Assembly: GCA_045657945.1 (NCBI GenBank)
Contig: JAZOUB010000023.1
Location: forward strand, 1 to 64,000
Direction of reading: 5' to 3'
Origin: HGM04593 sp045657945
GTDB taxonomy: Bacteria; Bacteroidota; Bacteroidia; Bacteroidales; Bacteroidaceae
Length of the DNA: 64,000 nt
Shown here piece by piece: positions 17,247 through 25,635 of this stretch. The number at the start of each line of letters is the position of its first letter. Position 1 is the first letter of the stretch. Below the pieces are notes generated by a model. The model was given only the letters and a program-made list of their open reading frames with translations, was not told where the DNA came from and did not search any database. Made by a program: the position numbers and the translations under genes.

Positions 17247-18635
17247 ATGAAAACAATTTGTTTCTATTTCGAGCTTCATCAGATCAGACAGTTGAAACGC
17301 TACCGTTTCTTCGACATAGGCAGTGACCACTACTACTATGATGACTATGCTAACGAGAGTATGACAATGGAACTTGCCGAGAAATCGTATGTTCCTGCTT
17401 TGCAGACAATGCTTGAGATGATCCGCGAGAGCAATGGCGCTTTCAAGGTTGCCTTCTCGGTATCGGGTGTTGGTCTTGAGATGCTCGAGTTATATGCTCC
17501 ACAGGTAATTGAGTTGCTCCACGAAATCAACAAGACAGGCTGCTGCGAGTTCCTTTGCGAGCCTTATTCACACGGTCTCTCTTCATTGGCATCAAAAGAG
17601 GTGTTCATGGAGGAGGTTATGCGCCAGAACCGCAAGATTAAGGAACTCTTTGGCAAGAAACCAAAAGTGTTGCGTAACTCAGGTCTCATCTACTCTGACG
17701 AGATTGGTGAGATGGCATCGCAGATGGGCTTCAAGGGAATGCTTTCAGAGGGTGCAAAGCACATCCTCGCTTGGAAGAGCCCACACTTCGTCTATAACTG
17801 CGCATTGGCTTCAAACCTAAAGCTGTTGCTCCGCGACTATAAGCTTTCAGATGATATCTCACTCCGTTTCTCTAACCCGGAGTGGAGCGAGTATCCATTG
17901 TTCGCCGAGACATATATCGACTGGATTTCACAGTTCCCCGAGGAGGAGAAGGTAATCAACATCTTCATGAACCTTTCTGCTATCGGTATGGCTCAGCCAT
18001 TGGATTCACATATCCTCGACTTCCTCAAGGCATTGCCGGCTTGCGCTGCTGCCAAGGGTATCACATTCTCTACACCATCAGAGGTTATCGACAACCACAA
18101 GTCTGTAGGTCCTCTTGAAGTTCCATATCCACTCTCATGGATGGACGAGGAGCGCGATGCAAGTTCTTGGTTGGGTAACACTTTGCAGCGCGAGGCTTTC
18201 AACAAGCTCTACAGCGTGGCAGAGCGCATCATGCTCACCGATGACAAGAAGTTGAAACAGGATTTCGACTACCTGCAGGCTGCCGAGAATCTCCGCTTCA
18301 TGACTACAAAGCAGAACGGTATCATCACCGAGCGTTGCATCTACGAGTCACCATACGATGCGTTCACAAACTACATGAACATCTTGGGCGACTTCCTTGC
18401 TCGCGTACGCGCTCAGTATCCCGATATGGATAACGAGGAGCTTGGTTCATTGCAGCAGATGATTGACAACCAAGAGGTTGAAATCATTCAGCTCGAGGCC
18501 GAGGTTGAGCAGCTCAAGGCAAAGCTTGCTACAAAGGAGAAGAAGGCTGCCAAGAAGGTTGCAGCTCCTGCTGAAGAACTTGTAGCAGAGGAGAAACCAA
18601 AGAGAAAGTGCGTTAGAAAGCCAAAGGCTGAATAA
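17247..18635 (+). CDS. GH57 alpha-amylase-type glycoside hydrolase with charged C-terminal extension
   Basis: 462 residues, cytosolic. MKTICFYFELHQIRQLKRY and FLCEPYSHGLSSLAS (~103-117), then LRNSGLIYSDEIGEMASQMGFKGML (~141-165), are the opening regions of a GH57 (beta/alpha)7 barrel acting on alpha-1,4-glucan. The last ~60 residues are unlike the enzyme: a predicted coiled coil (NQEVEIIQLEAEVEQLKAKL) followed by an Ala/Lys/Glu-rich tail ending KRKCVRKPKAE. The tail could hold the enzyme on glycogen or a partner (guess). It is third gene of the operon, ended by a terminator at 18656. Confidence 0.88.
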   Translation: MKTICFYFELHQIRQLKRYRFFDIGSDHYYYDDYANESMTMELAEKSYVPALQTMLEMIRESNGAFKVAFSVSGVGLEMLELYAPQVIELLHEINKTGCCEFLCEPYSHGLSSLASKEVFMEEVMRQNRKIKELFGKKPKVLRNSGLIYSDEIGEMASQMGFKGMLSEGAKHILAWKSPHFVYNCALASNLKLLLRDYKLSDDISLRFSNPEWSEYPLFAETYIDWISQFPEEEKVINIFMNLSAIGMAQPLDSHILDFLKALPACAAAKGITFSTPSEVIDNHKSVGPLEVPYPLSWMDEERDASSWLGNTLQREAFNKLYSVAERIMLTDDKKLKQDFDYLQAAENLRFMTTKQNGIITERCIYESPYDAFTNYMNILGDFLARVRAQYPDMDNEELGSLQQMIDNQEVEIIQLEAEVEQLKAKLATKEKKAAKKVAAPAEELVAEEKPKRKCVRKPKAE

Positions 18636-18655
18636 TTGGCTTTGTATATACTTAC

Positions 18656-18692
18656 ACCGTCGGCAAGGGTTACCTTGCCGACGGTTTGTTTA
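18656..18692 (+). terminator. Terminator of the glycogen operon
   Basis: ACCGTCGGCAAGG pairs perfectly with CCTTGCCGACGGT around a 4-base loop, followed by TTTGTTT. Confidence 0.9.
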
Positions 18693-18709
18693 TGTAGAGT
18701 GACAAAACT

Positions 18710-18731
18710 GTCCCTCTTTGCCAAGAGGGAC
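18710..18731. repeat. Small hairpin of a recurring type
   Basis: GTCCCTCTT pairs with AAGAGGGAC around TGCC. Similar sequence occurs at about 5285 and, less well kept, at about 40740. Confidence 0.45.
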
Positions 18732-18833
18732 GAGCAACATAATTGCGGAGGGAGATGAAAAAATGCGAACCTCACTGACACGGCATGCCGTGTCCCTACT
18801 GCGTGGTTTGCATATCGGCCGCACATCATGAAT

Positions 18834-18877
18834 AAAAAATAGCGGCTAAAGAGATTTCTTTAGCTGCTATTTTATTG
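18834..18877 (-). terminator. Terminator of the DUF4270 gene
   Basis: On the minus strand TAGCAGCTAAAGA pairs with TCTTTAGCCGCTA (one mismatch) and runs into TTTTTTATT, 14 bases past the stop. Confidence 0.8.
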
Positions 18878-18890
18878 TAGCTTGTCAATT

Positions 18891-20300
18891 TCAATCGTTG
18901 AATCTACTTGTTATTACCTCAATCGGTATCTCATATTCCGTACCGCCACGCAGGCGTACGCTACTGATGTTTATATCGTGTGAAATCTTCACTACCTCCT
19001 TGTTTGAATCCAAAGTGGTGCTCACAGGAATAAGCACTATCTTGTTCCAATCGGGGTTTTCGGCCTCCCAGTTGGGGTTCTCGGCGATGCCGTCCTGGTA
19101 CTCCTTGTAGCATACCTTTATAAGGTTTGCAATATTGGTGAAGGTGTACTCGTTTGTGCTTGAAGTAAATGTTGTTGTGAACGATGTCTTGCCGTCGGCA
19201 AGCTTGTTCTTGAGGAAGAACTTGTACATGTCACTCTTTCTCACCATGAGCAGGGTAGAGTGTGGTGTTCTTGTGTCGCCGGCTGTCTCGTTGTAGCGTG
19301 TGAATGTTACTTTAGCCGAGTTGATGGTGTCTGGGCCTACAATGTCAAGGATTGGTAGTGTTACCTCGGTGTAGAGTCCTGCAGGGGTCTTCAGGTATGT
19401 GTGCTCCTGTTCGTTGGCAAGCGGCGTGAGGTCGTCGTTGTCGAAGTTGTTTACCTGCAAGACCTCCTTGCCGGAGTAGAACGGTGCAGAGAGTGCCTGG
19501 ATGGAGTCCATTTCGCCACTGCTGCTCTTGATATAGTGCTTGAAGCCGATGTCCAGGCGGGTGCGGTATATCTTGAGCACTGTTCCGTCGCCCTGTGTGC
19601 ATTTTACGTATATGCCCTTGAATACATCCTTGATGAATACCTCTGAGTTTGCAAAATATTGCTTGCCTATGTGATTGCTGTCTTCGTCAACCTCGTAGTA
19701 TTTCTTGATGAATCTGTTGCCTATGTGGTTGGGGAGTGGTATCTCAATGTGTCTTGAGTAGTTCTCGCCATTGAGAATGGTGTCGTGGAGTGTATAGTCA
19801 ATGGCATTGTATGTCTTCTTTGCCAATGGTTCGGCATCGGGGCTGAAGAACTCTGTCGGGTCAAGATTGGTGTAGTAGGGTGTACCTTCCTCGAGTGTCT
19901 GGTCAAGCGCATAGACCTCGCACTGCATTGAGTTGAGCGAGTCACCATAGTACTCCTCGAAATAGAGACGTAGCTTGGTGTATGTCGCGGAGTCGCCAAT
20001 TACACCATTCTCGGGGAAGCCGTAGTCTTCGTTACATCCGAACTGTGTGATGAAGCCCGATGTGAATACAGTGCCCGATTCCTCGTCGGTGTAGCGGCCG
20101 AGATAGACCTGGCCTGTATTGGCAAGAATGGAGTCGTTAGCCAATATTGTCCTACTGGTGGCTTTGAAATACTCAGTCTTGGCTGTGATAATATCCTTGT
20201 TTGGGATTATGCTACCGCCTACGGTCTCTGTGTTATCATCGCACTGCACGAAAGTGAGCAGTGTGAAGATTGCGGGTAGTATATATATCAGTTTTTTCAT
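18891..20300 (-). CDS. DUF4270 family lipoprotein
   Basis: 469 residues with a lipobox ending at Cys20 (TFVQCDD). The mature protein starts NTETVGGSIIPNKD and is rich in beta strands, with the family phrases YLGRYTDEESGTVFTSGFITQ (~67-87) and KIYRTRLDIGFKHY (~245-258). DUF4270 proteins are Bacteroidota outer-membrane lipoproteins of unknown function, and in my knowledge of the order they often lie next to a short glycogen synthase and panC, as here. It is second gene after the synthase-like gene, with a 94-base gap holding a hairpin. Confidence 0.88.
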   Translation of the reverse strand: MKKLIYILPAIFTLLTFVQCDDNTETVGGSIIPNKDIITAKTEYFKATSRTILANDSILANTGQVYLGRYTDEESGTVFTSGFITQFGCNEDYGFPENGVIGDSATYTKLRLYFEEYYGDSLNSMQCEVYALDQTLEEGTPYYTNLDPTEFFSPDAEPLAKKTYNAIDYTLHDTILNGENYSRHIEIPLPNHIGNRFIKKYYEVDEDSNHIGKQYFANSEVFIKDVFKGIYVKCTQGDGTVLKIYRTRLDIGFKHYIKSSSGEMDSIQALSAPFYSGKEVLQVNNFDNDDLTPLANEQEHTYLKTPAGLYTEVTLPILDIVGPDTINSAKVTFTRYNETAGDTRTPHSTLLMVRKSDMYKFFLKNKLADGKTSFTTTFTSSTNEYTFTNIANLIKVCYKEYQDGIAENPNWEAENPDWNKIVLIPVSTTLDSNKEVVKISHDINISSVRLRGGTEYEIPIEVITSRFND

Positions 20301-20351
20301 ATCTCTTGTTAAAGATTATAAATAAAGGTTAACGGACCGCGTATTTATCAA

Positions 20352-20382
20352 TCAAGCAACACCTGTTGTGGCGTTGCTTGAC
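20352..20382. other. Hairpin between the synthase-like gene and the DUF4270 gene
   Basis: TCAAGCAAC pairs with GTTGCTTGA around a 12-base loop in the 94-base gap. No T-run follows on the minus strand, so it may stabilise or attenuate the mRNA rather than end it. Confidence 0.4.
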
Positions 20383-20394
20383 GGTTTGTTTTCC

Positions 20395-21204
20395 TTATCC
20401 CATGACTTTGTCGTAGAAGTCGTTGCATGCGGTTGCATACTCCTCTTCGCTGCATCGTGGCTGTACCGGTTTGCCAAGTGACTGTGCGTAGTCGATGATC
20501 TCCTGTGGAATGTTGTCACCGTTGACTATCACGCCGTCGCTGTGCCTGATTGCCAGTTTTGCAAGTTCAATATATGATATTGGGGTCTGAATGCTTTCAA
20601 TGACTCCCTCGGGTGCATCGTTGTTGAATATCTTCTCGGGGAAGTTGTCGGGGAAGTCGGTCTTGAAGTTGTCGTCGTAGAGCGAAATTACAATCTTTGA
20701 ATCGCGGAACGATGGCTCTTCCTTGTGTGTGCTCTTTACATACAATGGAACCAATGCCGAAATCCAACCGTGGCAATGGATAACCTCGGGGCACCAGCGC
20801 AGTTTCTTTACAGTCTCAAGGACACCGCGTGCAAAGAATATTGCGCGTTCGTCATTGTCGTTGTAGTCGTTGCCATTGGCATCGCTTGTCATCTGGCGGT
20901 TGTGGAAGTAGTCATCATTGTCAATGAAATAGACCTGCATGCGTGCAGCCTGCAATGATGCCACCTTGATGATGAGTGGATGGTCTGTGTCATTGATGAT
21001 AAGGTTCATTCCCGACAGACGGATAACCTCGTGAAGCTGGTTGCGTCTTTCGTTTATGTTGCCCCATTTGGGTGTGAAAATTCTGATCTCCTTTCCAAGG
21101 TCCTGTGTTGCCTGTGGAAGGTAGCGTCCGGCTTTTGCCATTGGAGATTCCGGAACGAATGGTGTGATTTCCTGAGAAATAAATAAAATTTTGTTTGCTT
21201 TCAT
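20395..21204 (-). CDS. Glycogen synthase N-terminal domain protein (half-length GT5)
   Basis: 269 residues from MKANKILFISQE. It aligns in order with the N-terminal half of GlgA/starch synthase: ISQEITPFVPESPMAKAGRYLPQA (9-32, where full synthases have the E..P..K.GGL loop), the central VIHCHGWISALVP (~152-164) and a long helix end. The C-terminal nucleotide-sugar-binding half is absent, and the gene ends normally, so it is a short form, not an obvious truncation. The GG of the usual KxGGL is AG here. Activity alone is doubtful; a regulatory or paired role is possible. The upstream ATG 33 codons earlier is excluded by the promoter at 21240. Confidence 0.8.
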   Translation of the reverse strand: MKANKILFISQEITPFVPESPMAKAGRYLPQATQDLGKEIRIFTPKWGNINERRNQLHEVIRLSGMNLIINDTDHPLIIKVASLQAARMQVYFIDNDDYFHNRQMTSDANGNDYNDNDERAIFFARGVLETVKKLRWCPEVIHCHGWISALVPLYVKSTHKEEPSFRDSKIVISLYDDNFKTDFPDNFPEKIFNNDAPEGVIESIQTPISYIELAKLAIRHSDGVIVNGDNIPQEIIDYAQSLGKPVQPRCSEEEYATACNDFYDKVMG

Positions 21205-21239
21205 CTTCTTTAATTCATCACGAATGTAGTTCGTGCACG

Positions 21240-21270
21240 CAAAATTACAAAAAAAATAGCAAACGGGCAA
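21240..21270 (-). promoter_or_regulatory. Promoter of the synthase-like / DUF4270 pair
   Basis: Minus strand: TTG (21268-21270), 20 bases, TAATTTTG (21240-21247), an exact -7 match. Confidence 0.7.
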
Positions 21271-21495
21271 GCCTAAAGCCATTTTAATGGTTTTTAATGA
21301 CAAATGGTTACTTGTTTACAGGATTTATAGCTTTTTTCGCTGTTTTGTGCCATGATTACGGTGCCGGTCTGTCTTGATTTGTTGTAACCTGTGAGGAATA
21401 TTTTCATTTTATTATTTCTTTTTATGCTTATTTGTTTGTTACTTTGCAGTCGCAAATGAAAAACAGGTTTTGGAAATCAAAAATTCATTGAAGAA

Positions 21496-22347
21496 ATGAA
21501 GGTTGTAAGTACTATAATCGAGTTGAGGAATCTGCTTGATGATTTTCGCAGTGAGGGGAAAAGCATAGGTTTTGTGCCGACAATGGGTGCGCTCCATGCA
21601 GGGCATGCTTCGCTTGTTGGACGCTCTGTGTCCGAGAATGATGTTACCGTGGTGAGTGTTTTTGTGAATCCCACGCAGTTCAATGACAAGAATGACTTGA
21701 AGAATTACCCACGAACACTTGAAGCCGACTGTGTACTGCTTGAGAAGGTGGGTGCAACGGTGGTGTTTGCTCCGTCGGTAGAGGAGATGTATCCAAGTGA
21801 GGATACCCGTAAGTTTGACTTTGCTCCGCTTGACGCTGTTATGGAGGGCGCCTGCCGTCCCGGTCATTTCAATGGTGTGGCGCAGATTGTGAGCAAGCTC
21901 TTCTCTGCGGTAGAGCCTCATAAGGCATACTTCGGCGAGAAGGATTTCCAACAGCTTGCAATCATCCGTGAGATGGTGCGTCAGATGCAGTTCAATATCG
22001 AGATTATCGGTTGTCCCATTGTGCGCGAGGAGGATGGTCTTGCAATGAGCAGCCGCAATACCTTGCTCTCCGAGGATGAGCGTGAACTTGCCTTGACTAT
22101 TTCTAGCACACTGTTTGCAAGTGCCGATTTTGCAAAGGTGAATTCACTTGCTGCCACAAAGGCATTTGTCGAGGATATGATAAATGATACCGAGGGGCTG
22201 GAACTCGAATATTATCAAATTGTAGATGGCAATACTCTGCAACAGATTCAGGAGTGGGGCGATAGTGACTATGTTGTTGGCTGCATTGCTTTGTTCTGTG
22301 GAAATATCAGATTGATTGACAATATTAAATATAAGGAGGTAAAGTAA
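21496..22347 (+). CDS. panC: Pantoate--beta-alanine ligase PanC
   Basis: 283 residues. Joins pantoate and beta-alanine with ATP to give pantothenate. FVPTMGALHAGHASL (26-40) carries the HxGH nucleotide-binding signature, and FVNPTQFNDKNDLKNYPR (~57-74) and FGEKDFQQL (~147-155) bind pantoate and ATP. Length is normal. A TTACTTTG box at 21439-21446 may be the -7 element. panD follows after one base, so both last steps share one transcript. Confidence 0.95.
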   Translation: MKVVSTIIELRNLLDDFRSEGKSIGFVPTMGALHAGHASLVGRSVSENDVTVVSVFVNPTQFNDKNDLKNYPRTLEADCVLLEKVGATVVFAPSVEEMYPSEDTRKFDFAPLDAVMEGACRPGHFNGVAQIVSKLFSAVEPHKAYFGEKDFQQLAIIREMVRQMQFNIEIIGCPIVREEDGLAMSSRNTLLSEDERELALTISSTLFASADFAKVNSLAATKAFVEDMINDTEGLELEYYQIVDGNTLQQIQEWGDSDYVVGCIALFCGNIRLIDNIKYKEVK

Positions 22348-22348
22348 G

Positions 22349-22693
22349 ATGTTACTTCATATGCTTAAATCAAAAATCCATTGTGCCACGGTTACCGAGG
22401 CCAATCTTCATTACATGGGTAGCATAACCATTGATGAGGAACTGATGGATGCAGCCGGAATGGTTGAAGGTGAGCAGGTTCATGTCGTGAACAACAGCAA
22501 CGGCGAGCGCATTGTGACATATATAATTAGGGGTGAGCGCGGTTCGGGCGTGATTTGCCTTAACGGTGCTGCCGCACACAAGTTTTCTCCAGGTGATGTG
22601 GTTATTGTTATGGCATACGCAACAATGACACCCGAGGAAGCTTCAGTGTTCAAACCAAAGGTTGTTATACCGGATCGCCACAACAGGATATAA
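22349..22693 (+). CDS. panD: Aspartate 1-decarboxylase PanD
   Basis: 114 residues. Makes beta-alanine from aspartate for PanC. The proenzyme cleaves itself at Gly24-Ser25 (HYMGSITID) to form the pyruvoyl group, the same position as in E. coli. Lys9 and Tyr22 and the later NGAAAHKFSPGD (~73-84) are family-typical. Its stop codon lies inside palindromic element C. Confidence 0.95.
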   Translation: MLLHMLKSKIHCATVTEANLHYMGSITIDEELMDAAGMVEGEQVHVVNNSNGERIVTYIIRGERGSGVICLNGAAAHKFSPGDVVIVMAYATMTPEEASVFKPKVVIPDRHNRI

Positions 22694-22809
22694 ATGACTA
22701 AAAAGTAAACTTCTGCGTTACGCTTGTCCTTTAAAACCTCATTTACTTCAAGTAAACTCCGGTTTAAAGTACTGCGCAAGCCTTGAATTTTATCTTTTTA
22801 TTCATTTAT
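22690..22809. repeat. Intergenic palindromic element, copy C
   Basis: 120-bp imperfect palindrome that includes the panD stop. The outer arms are ATAAATGACTAAAAAG and CTTTTTATTCATTTAT, the middle stem CTTTAAAACC / GGTTTAAAG, and the inner stem TTTACTT / AAGTAAA. The middle stem differs from that of copy D by paired changes on both sides. Confidence 0.75.
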
Positions 22810-22840
22810 ATTGTTTTTGTATAACAGAGATAATATCATA

Positions 22841-22880
22841 CAAAAATCGTGGGTTGCCATCGGCAACCCACGATTTTTGT
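22841..22880. terminator. Bidirectional terminator between panD and the biotin carrier gene
   Basis: AAAAATCGTGGGTTGCC pairs perfectly with GGCAACCCACGATTTTT, with T-runs on both strands, between converging genes. Confidence 0.92.
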
Positions 22881-22892
22881 GTATATGTTTTT

Positions 22893-23327
22893 TTATCCGA
22901 GCACTACCAGCACTGCGCCATCGGCAACGGTGTCGCCTTTTGCTACCTGTATTGCAACGACTTTGCCGTCGCGGTCGGCGTTGATGTTGTTCTCCATCTT
23001 CATGGCCTCAAGCACCACCACGGTCTGTCCTTTTGCTACTGTGTCGCCAACGTTGACCTTTACATCAATGATTACGCCTGGCAGTGGAGTCTTTATGCTG
23101 TGGTCACCGGCCGGTGCTGGCGCTGCAGGCTGAGCTGCAGGTGCAGGAGACGCTGTAGGTTTTGCTGCTACAGGCTGAACCTTTACAACCGGTTTCTCCT
23201 CAACGGGCTTTTCCCACTCTACTGTGTATTCTGCGCCATTGACTGTTACCTTTGCAGCAGTGTCGCATACCTCGTTGATGGCAACTGCATACTCGTTTCC
23301 GTTAATCTTATATTTGTACTCTTTCAT
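22893..23327 (-). CDS. Biotin carboxyl carrier subunit of methylmalonyl-CoA decarboxylase
   Basis: 144 residues. The N-terminal ~45 residues are a small beta domain, then comes a Pro/Ala/Val-rich flexible linker (~48-75). The C-terminal biotinyl domain contains VVLEAMKMENNI, whose Lys is biotinylated. It carries CO2 between the carboxyltransferase and its partner in the succinate-to-propionate route. It is last gene of the operon with the 48-residue gene, the carboxyltransferase and the epimerase. An oxaloacetate decarboxylase-type complex is the alternative, but the epimerase neighbour favours methylmalonyl-CoA. Confidence 0.9.
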   Translation of the reverse strand: MKEYKYKINGNEYAVAINEVCDTAAKVTVNGAEYTVEWEKPVEEKPVVKVQPVAAKPTASPAPAAQPAAPAPAGDHSIKTPLPGVIIDVKVNVGDTVAKGQTVVVLEAMKMENNINADRDGKVVAIQVAKGDTVADGAVLVVLG

Positions 23328-23331
23328 AGCT

Positions 23332-23478
23332 TTACTTGTTAAGGTTGTTCCAATGTTTATTTGTGTAGGTTATGGTGAGCACGCCACTTTCGTTGTCGTG
23401 TACATTGTCTCCCATGTATGCTGCCAATGCCATTGATATTGCAGCAACAACTTCGTCATTGATTTTATTGTTTTCCAT
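23332..23478 (-). CDS. 48-residue subunit-like protein of the methylmalonyl-CoA operon
   Basis: A short frame reading MENNKINDEVVAAISMALAAY, then GDNVHDNESGVLTITYTN. It lies 11 bases downstream of the carboxyltransferase stop and 4 bases before the biotin carrier ATG, so it is clearly part of the operon. The helix DEVVAAISMAL followed by HDxExGVxTI resembles the cytosolic C-terminal part of OadG-like gamma/delta subunits, but the membrane helix that OadG has is missing. I infer a small structural subunit tying the transferase and biotin carrier together. It is too short for most gene callers. Confidence 0.75.
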   Translation of the reverse strand: MENNKINDEVVAAISMALAAYMGDNVHDNESGVLTITYTNKHWNNLNK

Positions 23479-23489
23479 AATGCTCCTGT

Positions 23490-25043
23490 TTAAAGTGGAA
23501 TGTTACCGTGTTTCTTCTTTGGCAGGTCCTGACGCTTGCTTTCAAGCTGTGCCAGAGCGCGAATCACGCGGAAACGGGTGTTGCGTGGTTCAATGACATC
23601 GTCGATGTAGCCATATTTTGCAGCCTGGTATGGGTTGGCGAACAGGCGGTTGTACTCGGCCTCCTTCTCGGCAATGAATGCCTTGGGGTCTTCGGCTTCT
23701 TTAGCTTCCTTGGCATAGAGTACCTCGGCTGCTCCGGCAGCACCCATAACAGCAATCTCGGCACTTGGCCAAGCGTAGTTGAGGTCGGCGCGCAACTGCT
23801 TGCAGGCCATTACGATGTGTGAACCGCCGTATGACTTGCGCAGGGTTACTGTCACCTTGGGGACAGTAGCCTCACCGTATGCGTATAGCAGTTTTGCTCC
23901 GTGCAGGATAACGGCATTGTACTCCTGAGCTGTGCCCGGCAGGAATCCCGGTACATCGACAAGTGTCACAAGTGGAATGTTGAATGCGTCGCAGAAACGA
24001 ACGAAACGTGCGCCCTTGCGTGATGAGTTGCAGTCAAGCACACCTGCATATTTGCATGGCTGGTTGGCTACGATACCTACCGACTTGCCGTTCATGCGTG
24101 CAAAACCAACGATGATGTTCTGTGCATAGTCGCGGTGTACCTCAAGGAATTCTCCATTATCGACAATCTCGGCAATGACACGATACATGTCGTATGCCTG
24201 GTTGGGGTTGTCTGGGATTATGGTGTTGAGTACATCGCTTGTGCGGTTGATTGGGTCGGTGCATGGTACTTCGGGTACGCTCTCCATGTTGTTCTGTGGA
24301 ATATAGCTCATCAGTTTGCGGATGAGTGCCAATCCCTCCTCTTCGGTCTGTGCAGTGAAGTGTGTTACGCCCGATTTGCTTGCGTGTACGCTTGCGCCAC
24401 CAAGCTCCTCCTGTGTCACCACCTCGCCAAGCACGGTCTTTACAACCTTGGGGCCTGTGAGGAACATGTATGCTGTGCCTTCCATCATGATTGTGAAGTC
24501 GGTAAGTGCAGGTGAATATACCGCTCCGCCGGCACATGGGCCGAAAATGCCCGAAATCTGTGGAATTACGCCCGATGCCATGATGTTGCGCTGGAAAATC
24601 TCGGCATACCCGGCAAGGGCGTTGATACCTTCCTGTATGCGCGCGCCACCACTGTCGTTGATGCCAATGACAGGTGCACCCACCTTCATCGCCATATCCA
24701 TGACCTTGCATATTTTCTGTGCCATGGTCTCGCTCAATGAACCTCCTGTTACGGTGAAGTCCTGTGCGAATATAAAGACAAGGCGTCCTTCGATTGTTCC
24801 GCTTCCGACAACTACGCCGTCGCCCAGGTACTGTTTCTTCTCCTGGCCGAAGTTTGTGCATCGGTGGGTAACGAACATGTCCATCTCCTCGAAACTGCCT
24901 TTGTCGAGCAGCATGTCAATGCGCTCGTGTGCGGTGTATTTACAACGCTCGTGCTGTTTCTCGATGGCCTTCTCTCCGCCGCCAAGGCGTGCCTTTGCAC
25001 GCAAGGCTACCAGCTCTTTGATTTTTTCAAATTGCTTGCTCAT
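23490..25043 (-). CDS. Methylmalonyl-CoA decarboxylase / propionyl-CoA carboxylase carboxyltransferase subunit
   Basis: 517 residues, two crotonase-like halves. It moves the carboxyl group between (S)-methylmalonyl-CoA and biotin. GERRIDMLLD-like HERIDMLLDKGSFEEMD (~38-54) opens the first half, and GGSLSETMAQKICKVMDMA and INDSGGARIQEG line the CoA site. In the second half LVDVPGFLPGTAQEYNAVILHGAKLLYAY and KSYGGSHIVMACKQL are the usual active-site segments. The start MSKQFEKIKEL is chosen over a frame beginning 34 codons earlier inside the epimerase spacer. It is cytosolic and the main energy-linked step of propionate production. Confidence 0.93.
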   Translation of the reverse strand: MSKQFEKIKELVALRAKARLGGGEKAIEKQHERCKYTAHERIDMLLDKGSFEEMDMFVTHRCTNFGQEKKQYLGDGVVVGSGTIEGRLVFIFAQDFTVTGGSLSETMAQKICKVMDMAMKVGAPVIGINDSGGARIQEGINALAGYAEIFQRNIMASGVIPQISGIFGPCAGGAVYSPALTDFTIMMEGTAYMFLTGPKVVKTVLGEVVTQEELGGASVHASKSGVTHFTAQTEEEGLALIRKLMSYIPQNNMESVPEVPCTDPINRTSDVLNTIIPDNPNQAYDMYRVIAEIVDNGEFLEVHRDYAQNIIVGFARMNGKSVGIVANQPCKYAGVLDCNSSRKGARFVRFCDAFNIPLVTLVDVPGFLPGTAQEYNAVILHGAKLLYAYGEATVPKVTVTLRKSYGGSHIVMACKQLRADLNYAWPSAEIAVMGAAGAAEVLYAKEAKEAEDPKAFIAEKEAEYNRLFANPYQAAKYGYIDDVIEPRNTRFRVIRALAQLESKRQDLPKKKHGNIPL

Positions 25044-25086
25044 AATATCTGTTTTTGTGATTTCCTGAATGAATGATTCCTGTGGA

Positions 25087-25491
25087 TTACTCCTCGCAGA
25101 GTTCGGTGAGCACTCCCTTTGTGGATTTGGGGTGAAGGAATGCAATCTGCAGCCCCTCGGCTCCGGCTCTCGGTGCCTTGTCTATCGTGCGTATCTCCTT
25201 CTGTTCGCACTCGGCAAGTGCATTGGCAACACCGTCCTCGACCTTGTATGCAATGTGGTGTATGCCCTCGCCACGGTTCTCTATAAACTTGGCAATTGTG
25301 CTCTCGGGCGATGTTGCCTCGAGCAACTCTATCTTTGTCTCTCCAACCTTGAGAAATGCTGTACGCACCTTCTGGTCCTCGACGGTCTCTATGTTGTAAC
25401 ACTCAAAGCCCAAAACCTGCTCGTAGTAGGGTAGGGACTCCTCGATACTCTTCACTGCAATTCCTAAATGCTCAATCTTTGAAATCTTCAT
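25087..25491 (-). CDS. mce: Methylmalonyl-CoA epimerase
   Basis: 134 residues of vicinal-oxygen-chelate fold: two beta-alpha-beta-beta-beta units. It interconverts R- and S-methylmalonyl-CoA. IEHLGIAVKSIEESLPYYEQVLGF (5-28), KIELLEATSPESTIAKFIENRGEGIHHIAYKV (~56-87) and the C-terminal FLHPKSTKGVLTELCE carry the metal-binding His/Glu set. The start at 25491 gives the standard MKISKIEHLG; the long frame upstream is rejected. First gene of the propionate operon, 43 bases before the carboxyltransferase. Confidence 0.93.
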   Translation of the reverse strand: MKISKIEHLGIAVKSIEESLPYYEQVLGFECYNIETVEDQKVRTAFLKVGETKIELLEATSPESTIAKFIENRGEGIHHIAYKVEDGVANALAECEQKEIRTIDKAPRAGAEGLQIAFLHPKSTKGVLTELCEE

Positions 25492-25635
25492 ACTGCAATG
25501 TTTAGTGTTCTTTTTCTCTTTTTTACCGCATTGTGCGGCCTTGGAAGTATGGCATTTGTCACTGCCAATCATTGCGAAGATAATACTTAAAAACGGATTG
25601 GCAATGATTTATCTGTTTTTTTTAGACATCTGTAT

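Noticed and set aside
24316..25068. 250-codon plus-strand frame
   Set aside because: Antisense of the carboxyltransferase gene; Ser/Pro/Met-rich chance composition.
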